DNA of 11,327 nt, taken from assembly GCA_017536845.1 (NCBI GenBank), contig JAFWCP010000583.1, positions 1 through 11,327 of the forward strand, in the 5' to 3' direction. Shown in pieces: positions 6,760-11,327 of this stretch; the first letter of the stretch is position 1, and the number at the start of each line of letters is the position of its first letter. Under the pieces are notes generated by a model, which saw nothing but the letters and a program-made list of their open reading frames with translations, had not been told where the DNA came from and made no database searches. The stretch comes from Solobacterium sp. (GTDB taxonomy: Bacteria; Bacillota_I; Bacilli_A; Erysipelotrichales; Erysipelotrichaceae). The position numbers were made by a program, and so were the translations under genes.

Positions 6760-8605
6760 TCTGTTCTTTGCGGCAGTGCTGGCTGTCAGCACATTCCTTC
6801 CGGTACGGGCGGAAAGCGAAGATGAGCGATTTGAAGAATGGATGATGGAAAACTTCCGTGATGAGGCTTCGCAGGATTATATGACCCTGCATTTCACCAT
6901 CCATGACTATGCTGCCTACGGCATTGAAAAGCCCGAGCTGAACATCGGCGTCATCGAAGATGACTATGCGGAAGCAGTCGCGGATTATGAAGATGGGCTG
7001 AAAGAACTCGAGGGTTTTGACTATGATGCTCTGAATGAAACCCACCGGCATGACTATGAGGTCATCCGCTTCAACTACCGGCGCATGAAGGAACTCAACA
7101 GCTGTCCGGAATTCGACTGGTACTTCCAGCCCGGCCAGGGCCTGGTGGACAACCTGCTGACCAATTTCACGGAATTTGTGTTCCGCGACAGGCAGGATAT
7201 CCCTGACTATCTGGCGGTACTGGCCAGCACGGCAGACTATCTGGATGATGCCCTCGAACTGACAAGGAAACAGGCTGCGGAAGGCTATTTCATGACCGAT
7301 GCCGCCCTGGACGACACCCTTGCGGCCATTGACAAGTTTGTCGAAAAGACCGAAGACAACGAGCTGATCGTCATCTTCAACAAGAATGTGGACGCCTTCG
7401 GCGACATCACGGCGGAAGAGGCGCAGCAGTACAAGGACGAAAACCGCCGCATCATCCTGGAATCGTTCATTCCCGCCTACCGGAAATGCCGGCAGGAACT
7501 GGAAAGCCTGAGAGGTTCCCGCACCGTCGGCGCGGCGGTCTGCGACCTGCCGGGCGGCAAGGAGTACTACCTCTCGCTGGCCCGTCTCAAGGCTTCTTCG
7601 GAAGCGACCGTTGAAGAGATGGTGGACCTCTGCACGTCGATGATCTATGACGAAATCTACTCCCTGATGGGCAGCGGCATGGAAGAGGAAGGAGAACTGT
7701 CGGTTACGGAACCGATGGAAATCCTTGACTACCTGCAGAAGCACATGCAGGACTATCCGGAAGGGCCCGAGGTCAGCTATACGGCGGAATATCTCGATGC
7801 CAGCGTGGCCAATGATTCCATCACCGCGTACTTTGTCCAGCCGCCGCTGGATCTCTTCAATGACAATGTCATCAAGATCAACGGCGGAAACGTCGATGAT
7901 ATCAAAGATCTCTACAGCACCCTGGCCCACGAGGGGTTCCCGGGCCACCTGTACCAGACCACATGGTACCTGAACACCAGGCCTTCGCCGTACCGTGCCC
8001 TGATGAACAACATCGGCTATACCGAAGGCTGGGCAATGATGGCAAGCAATTTCATGTGGTATGAGTCCGGCCTGCCGCAGGCAGTGTATGAATCGGAAAG
8101 AGCTTACGGCAACCTCAACTACATGCTTGATGCCGCCGTCGACCTGGGCGTCAACGGCCTTGGCTGGTCGATGGACGATGTCGGCAGCTATCTCGAGACC
8201 ATCTATCTTGACAGGTCCATTGCCGGGGATCTTTATGATTTTGTGACCAAGAATCCGGCCCAGATCGTGCCTTACGGCGTCGGCCTGGCAGCTTTCATGA
8301 AGCTGTACCAGGATGTCAGCGCCGAGCAGGGTTCCTCCTTTGACATGAAGGAATTCAACGAAGTGCTTTTAACCTACGGCGACAGGCCGTTTGACGTGGT
8401 GTATGAAGACATCAAGAAGCACTATGGCGAAGTCATCAGCACTGTGACCGTTCCTCAGGAGCCTGATCTTCCGCATCCGGTTGTTATGGATACTTCACCG
8501 GCTTCCATGATGCCGTTAATCGCGGTGGCCGTGGCTGCCGGTGCGGCGTTCATCATCATCGCGCTGATCCTGCTGCGCTTTGCTTCGCGGCGGAAGAAGT
8601 TCTGA
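6746..8605 (+). CDS. DUF885 family putative metallopeptidase, secreted and C-terminally membrane-anchored
   Basis: This 619-residue protein has a DUF885-type HEGFPGH motif at 395-401 and a downstream TEGWA motif with Glu427, a combination that resembles the zinc ligands of gluzincin-like peptidases. Family members are predicted metal-dependent hydrolases; the substrate here is unknown. Residues 1-22 form a signal peptide (Met-Lys-Met-Arg-Asn, a hydrophobic core, then a VRA-ES cleavage site). Residues about 589-612 are a hydrophobic transmembrane segment followed by a basic tail ending RRKKF, so the catalytic domain should face outside with the C-terminus in the membrane. There is no lipobox and no LPXTG motif. 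The in-frame upstream ATG at 6692 would bury the signal peptide behind 18 extra residues and is not favoured. The gene overlaps pulA by 14 bases and ung by one base (TGATG). A surface peptidase has no obvious link to glycogen enzymes. Family assignment is firm, activity is inferred. Confidence 0.85.
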   Translation: MKMRNLFFAAVLAVSTFLPVRAESEDERFEEWMMENFRDEASQDYMTLHFTIHDYAAYGIEKPELNIGVIEDDYAEAVADYEDGLKELEGFDYDALNETHRHDYEVIRFNYRRMKELNSCPEFDWYFQPGQGLVDNLLTNFTEFVFRDRQDIPDYLAVLASTADYLDDALELTRKQAAEGYFMTDAALDDTLAAIDKFVEKTEDNELIVIFNKNVDAFGDITAEEAQQYKDENRRIILESFIPAYRKCRQELESLRGSRTVGAAVCDLPGGKEYYLSLARLKASSEATVEEMVDLCTSMIYDEIYSLMGSGMEEEGELSVTEPMEILDYLQKHMQDYPEGPEVSYTAEYLDASVANDSITAYFVQPPLDLFNDNVIKINGGNVDDIKDLYSTLAHEGFPGHLYQTTWYLNTRPSPYRALMNNIGYTEGWAMMASNFMWYESGLPQAVYESERAYGNLNYMLDAAVDLGVNGLGWSMDDVGSYLETIYLDRSIAGDLYDFVTKNPAQIVPYGVGLAAFMKLYQDVSAEQGSSFDMKEFNEVLLTYGDRPFDVVYEDIKKHYGEVISTVTVPQEPDLPHPVVMDTSPASMMPLIAVAVAAGAAFIIIALILLRFASRRKKF

Positions 8606-9273
8606 TGAAACGCAACAGCTGGACGCCATGGCTGCAGAATGAATTCCAGCAGCCTTACTTCAGGTCCCTGGCGGCATTTGTCCATGAAGAATACGAGACA
8701 AGGCGGATCTTCCCGCCCAAGCAGCAGGTCTTCTCGGCTTTTGAAAACTGCGACTATCCTGATATCAGAGTGGTGATCCTGGACCAGGATCCGTACATCA
8801 ACTACGGCCAGGCCCACGGGATGTGCTTTTCAGTCAATCCCGGCGTCGCCCTGCCGCCTTCGCTTCAGAATATCTTCAAGGAAATCTCCGATGAATACGG
8901 CTGCCCGCTGCCCAACAACGGCTATCTGATGCCATGGGCCAGGCAGGGCGTATTCCTTCTGAACGCCGTTCTGACAGTGCGGGAAGGGGCTTCCCGCTCC
9001 CACGCCGGCAAGGGCTGGGAAACCTTCACCAGCCATGCCGTCGAAAAGATCAGCGAGAAGGAAGATCCCGTAGTCTTCCTGCTATGGGGCCGTGATGCCC
9101 GCAATAAGAAGGCGCTGATCAATACGGAAAAGCACCTGGTCCTGGAAGCGGCCCATCCCTCGCCGTTATCGGCGTACAACGGGTTCTTCGGCTGCGGGCA
9201 TTTCCGCAAGGCCAATGCCTTCCTGAAACAGATGGGCCGGGGCGAAATCGACTGGCCGATCAGAAACATATGA
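8605..9273 (+). CDS. ung: Uracil-DNA glycosylase, family 1, with altered active-site motif
   Basis: This 222-residue cytoplasmic protein removes uracil from DNA as the first step of base excision repair. The length is normal for family 1. Recognisable residues are catalytic Asp62 and Tyr64 in the DQDPYI motif, Phe75 (CFSV) that stacks on uracil, Asn120 (LLN) that reads the base, and His184 in HPSPLSA with the GFFGCGHF segment behind it. The motif usually reads GQDPYH; here Gly is Asp60 and His is Ile65. The missing histidine lies next to the water-positioning site in known structures, so activity may be changed, although all other key residues are kept. The start codon overlaps the DUF885 stop (TGATG) and there is only a weak GGAAGAAG before it, so translation is probably coupled. 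The end overlaps folC by four bases. Confidence 0.93.
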   Translation: MKRNSWTPWLQNEFQQPYFRSLAAFVHEEYETRRIFPPKQQVFSAFENCDYPDIRVVILDQDPYINYGQAHGMCFSVNPGVALPPSLQNIFKEISDEYGCPLPNNGYLMPWARQGVFLLNAVLTVREGASRSHAGKGWETFTSHAVEKISEKEDPVVFLLWGRDARNKKALINTEKHLVLEAAHPSPLSAYNGFFGCGHFRKANAFLKQMGRGEIDWPIRNI

Positions 9274-10451
9274 AATATGACGAGAACTGGGTCATGGCGC
9301 GGCGCAATCCGCGTCATGGCCTTGCGCCTCTTCAGGAGGCGCTTGCCGCAACCGGCAGCCCTCAGCAGAAGCTGAAGATCATCCACGTGGCCGGCACCAA
9401 CGGCAAGGGCAGCGTCTGCAATGACCTGAATGCCATCCTGACCGCTGCAGGGCATTGTACGGGGATGTTTACGTCGCCCCATCTGATCAGCCACCGCGAC
9501 CGCATCCGGATCGGCACCGCCTGGATCAGCAAGGATGAATTTGAGGCATATCTGGAGCGTTTCCACGCCCTGATTGAAGAAAAGCAGCTGGGCATGTTTG
9601 AGATTGACCTTCTGATTGCCCTGCACTGGTTTGCCGACCGGAAGACCGATTTTGCCATCATTGAAACAGGCATCGGCGGCCGCCTCGACAATACCAACGC
9701 TCTGGGAAAGACTGAGCTTTCAATCATCACTTCCATCGGCTTTGACCATATGGAAATCCTCGGCAGCCGCATCCAGCAGATTGCCTTTGAAAAAGCCGGC
9801 ATCATCAAGCCTTACGGCCATTGCCTGAGCGGCATGATGGCAAAGCCCGCAGCATCTGTCATCCGGCAAAGGGCATGGCGCCTGCATGCCGCCCTGCACA
9901 CCGTGAAGGTGGTTGAAAACCATGATACGTCTTTTGTTTTCGAAGGCGTGCGCTATACCGTTCAGGGCGGCCTCTATCAGAAGCAGAACGTTGCCCTTGC
10001 CCTGGCTGGGGCGAAGTATCTGGGCGTCAGGATCTGTGATCCGAAGATCATCGATGCTCTGGCGCAGGCTTCCTGGCCGGGCCGGTTTGAGACGGTGAAA
10101 GAGGATCCCCGCGTCATTCTCGATGGGGCCCATAACCCGGCCGGCATCCAGGCGCTGATCACCTCGCTGGACGCTTTGAAAGGGGAAAAGACGATTGTCT
10201 ATTCCGCCCTGAAAGACAAGGCGTTCCTGAAGATGGCGGCGCTGCTGAAGGGACATTGCGAGCGGCTGATCATCACCACCTTCAGTGATGAAAGGGCAAT
10301 GGCGGACCTGGGAAGTTTTGCCGGTTATGAAGTCATTCCTGATTACCGCGAAGCACTTGCGGCTGCGGAAGCACTTCACCGGACGGTCATTGTGACCGGT
10401 TCGCTCCACTTCATTTCGGCCGTGCGTGTTTTATACATGGAACAGCAGTGA
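9270..10451 (+). CDS. folC: Folylpolyglutamate synthase / dihydrofolate synthase
   Basis: This 393-residue cytoplasmic Mur-ligase-family enzyme joins glutamate residues to folates, and in many bacteria also makes dihydrofolate from dihydropteroate. The ATP-binding P-loop is AGTNGKGSV at 41-49, followed by SPHL and RDRIRI at 69-81, IETGIGGRLDNTN at 131-143, ITSIGFDHMEILG at 153-165, FEKAGIIKP at 173-181, and the C-terminal domain motif DGAHNP at 285-290. It is slightly shorter than the usual 420-430 residues but has both domains. Whether it also has dihydrofolate synthase activity cannot be told from sequence alone. The start ATG overlaps the ung stop (ATGA), and no Shine-Dalgarno sequence is visible, so it depends on translation of ung. 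It is the last gene of its transcription unit; its stop codon is inside the terminator. Confidence 0.95.
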   Translation: MKYDENWVMARRNPRHGLAPLQEALAATGSPQQKLKIIHVAGTNGKGSVCNDLNAILTAAGHCTGMFTSPHLISHRDRIRIGTAWISKDEFEAYLERFHALIEEKQLGMFEIDLLIALHWFADRKTDFAIIETGIGGRLDNTNALGKTELSIITSIGFDHMEILGSRIQQIAFEKAGIIKPYGHCLSGMMAKPAASVIRQRAWRLHAALHTVKVVENHDTSFVFEGVRYTVQGGLYQKQNVALALAGAKYLGVRICDPKIIDALAQASWPGRFETVKEDPRVILDGAHNPAGIQALITSLDALKGEKTIVYSALKDKAFLKMAALLKGHCERLIITTFSDERAMADLGSFAGYEVIPDYREALAAAEALHRTVIVTGSLHFISAVRVLYMEQQ

Positions 10452-10467
10452 GGACTGCTGTTTTTTT
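10441..10467 (+). terminator. Rho-independent terminator overlapping the folC stop
   Basis: AACAGCAGT at 10441-10449 and ACTGCTGTT at 10454-10462 form a perfect 9-bp stem with a GAGG tetraloop, followed by seven T's at 10461-10467. The folC stop codon TGA (10449-10451) begins in the stem, so the ribosome reaching the end of folC covers the left arm. This should end the pulA-to-folC transcript and isolate glgC. Confidence 0.92.
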
Positions 10468-10520
10468 GCGCGTACTTTGCTGTCTTTTTGGATAAAATAC
10501 AGAGCAGAACAGAAAATAAG

Positions 10521-10550
10521 TGGGCATTTACGGCTTAGATGATATATAAT
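10521..10550 (+). promoter_or_regulatory. Predicted sigma-A promoter of glgC
   Basis: TATAAT at 10545-10550 is a perfect -10 hexamer within TGATATATAAT. TGGGCA at 10521-10526 matches TTGACA at 4 of 6 bases with an 18-base spacer. Transcription would begin near 10557, giving a leader of about 34 bases. A second weaker -10-like element, TAAAAT at 10493-10498, lies in GGATAAAATAC, similar in wording to the glgB promoter (GGTAAAATAC), but it has no matching -35. Confidence 0.7.
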
Positions 10551-10563
10551 GTAAGCGATAACA
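10550..10563. promoter_or_regulatory. cre box (CcpA-type catabolite operator) at the glgC start site
   Basis: TGTAAGCGATAACA matches all 14 positions of the cre consensus TGWNANCGNTNNCA, with the near-palindromic flanks A and T on either side. It starts at the last base of the predicted -10 hexamer and covers the expected transcription start. A LacI-family regulator, most likely CcpA with phosphorylated HPr, would block RNA polymerase here, so glgC would be repressed when preferred sugar is abundant. That is the expected outcome for this position, though the regulator's identity is inferred. A related LacI-family protein such as a maltose regulator could use the same site. Confidence 0.75.
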
Positions 10564-10590
10564 TTTGATATGTTTAATGGAGGCAAAATA

Positions 10591-11327
10591 ATGGCAAGTA
10601 ACACAATGGCGGCCATGATTCTTGCAGGCGGAAGAGGTACCCGCCTTCTTGATCTGACAAAAAAAGTCGCTAAACCCCACGTGCATTTCGGCGGAAAGTA
10701 CAGAATCATTGACTTTCCTCTGAGCAACTGCGCCAACTCTGGCATTTCCACCGTTGGCGTCCTGACACAGTATGAGTCTGTTCTGCTGAACGCGTATGTC
10801 GCCAAGGACCAGTTCTGGGGCCTGAACACAAACAACGGCGGCGTATTCGTCCTGACCCCGCGTGAAAGAGACCAGAAGGGCTTTGAGGTCTACCGCGGTA
10901 CTGCTGATGCGATCACACAGAACATCGACTTCCTCGACAGTGTCAATCCCGAGTATGTTCTCATCCTTTCCGGTGACCACATCTACAAGATGAACTATGA
11001 CAAGATGCTGCAGTATCACAAGGAACAGCAGGCCGATGCGACCATCGCTGTTCTGCAGGTTTCCCTCAAGGAAGCTACCAGATTCGGCATCATGAACTGT
11101 GATGAGAACGACATCATCTATGAATTCGAAGAGAAGCCTGCTCATCCCAAGAGCAACCTCGCGTCCATGGGTATCTACATTTTCACATGGGCAACATTGA
11201 AGAAGTATCTGATCGCAGACGACAAGGATGAAAACTCCGATCATGACTTCGGCAAGAACATCATCCCGGCTTATCTGAACGACAAGAGAAAGCTCGCCGC
11301 TTACAGATTCAAGGGCTACTGGAAGGA
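10591..11327 (+). CDS. glgC: Glucose-1-phosphate adenylyltransferase (ADP-glucose pyrophosphorylase), partial
   Basis: The first 245 codons of the enzyme are visible; the gene runs off the right edge. It makes ADP-glucose from ATP and glucose-1-phosphate, the committed and usually allosterically controlled step of bacterial glycogen synthesis. Motifs seen: nucleotide-binding LAGGRGTRL at 11-19, [20 protein letters not shown] from 27, YRGTADA at 101-107, SGDHIYKM at 127-134 with metal-binding Asp129, FEEKP with glucose-1-phosphate contact Lys182, and ASMGIYIF at 191-198. Lys25 lines up with the activator-binding Lys39 of E. coli GlgC. His30 is found where most homologues have alanine (AKPAV). 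GGAGG at 10579-10583 lies seven bases before the start. These motifs make it GlgC rather than the inactive GlgD paralogue. Arginine codons favour AGA (six of nine), unlike the genes before it. It is controlled by its own promoter and cre box; glgD and/or glgA probably follow. Confidence 0.95.
   Translation, partial: MASNTMAAMILAGGRGTRLLDLTKKVAKPHVHFGGKYRIIDFPLSNCANSGISTVGVLTQYESVLLNAYVAKDQFWGLNTNNGGVFVLTPRERDQKGFEVYRGTADAITQNIDFLDSVNPEYVLILSGDHIYKMNYDKMLQYHKEQQADATIAVLQVSLKEATRFGIMNCDENDIIYEFEEKPAHPKSNLASMGIYIFTWATLKKYLIADDKDENSDHDFGKNIIPAYLNDKRKLAAYRFKGYWK

Noticed and set aside
1..11327. A novel defence, mobile or RNA-guided system
   Set aside because: All coding space is filled by recognisable metabolic and housekeeping genes. 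No integrase, transposase, reverse transcriptase, nuclease pair, repeat array or large non-coding RNA is visible.

Overview
The window is a stretch of chromosome from a low-to-mid GC Gram-positive bacterium (Bacillota). The evidence is AGGAGG-type ribosome binding sites, a TATGGTAAAATA-type extended -10 element, a perfect CcpA-type cre box, and a GlgC that by memory resembles Bacillus GlgC. The glycogen and debranching enzymes would fit an Erysipelotrichia- or Clostridia-like gut or oral bacterium, but that placement is an inference without a search. All genes lie on the + strand. There is no tRNA, rRNA, insertion sequence or CRISPR array.

Layout. Positions 1-210 hold the terminator of an unseen upstream gene, a small cluster of repeated GCAATC half-sites, and a promoter for the first operon. 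Next come glgB (branching enzyme, 211-2082) and glgP (glycogen phosphorylase, 2100-4499), 17 bases apart. A 115-base gap with two hairpins follows. After it is a tightly packed block: pulA (type I pullulanase, 4615-6759), a membrane-anchored DUF885 putative metallopeptidase (6746-8605), ung (uracil-DNA glycosylase, 8605-9273) and folC (folylpolyglutamate synthase, 9270-10451). Each gene in this block overlaps the next by 14, 1 and 4 bases, which suggests translational coupling. A strong terminator overlaps the folC stop codon. A new transcription unit then begins with glgC (ADP-glucose pyrophosphorylase, 10591 to beyond the window end), whose promoter carries a cre box across the predicted start of transcription.

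How the genes work together. GlgC makes ADP-glucose, the glucosyl donor for glycogen synthesis. GlgB introduces alpha-1,6 branches. GlgP releases glucose-1-phosphate from chain ends. PulA, which has no signal peptide, opens the alpha-1,6 branch points left behind and so probably does the job of GlgX. A glycogen synthase (glgA), and perhaps glgD, are expected just beyond the right edge. Ung (DNA repair), FolC (folate metabolism) and the DUF885 protein have no known link to glycogen; they seem to be housekeeping passengers in the same transcription unit.

I see no clear sign of a wholly new system. The points most worth a second look are the cre box at the glgC promoter, the altered catalytic motif of the uracil-DNA glycosylase, the repeat cluster upstream of glgB, and the placement of the DUF885 protein, ung and folC within a glycogen locus.
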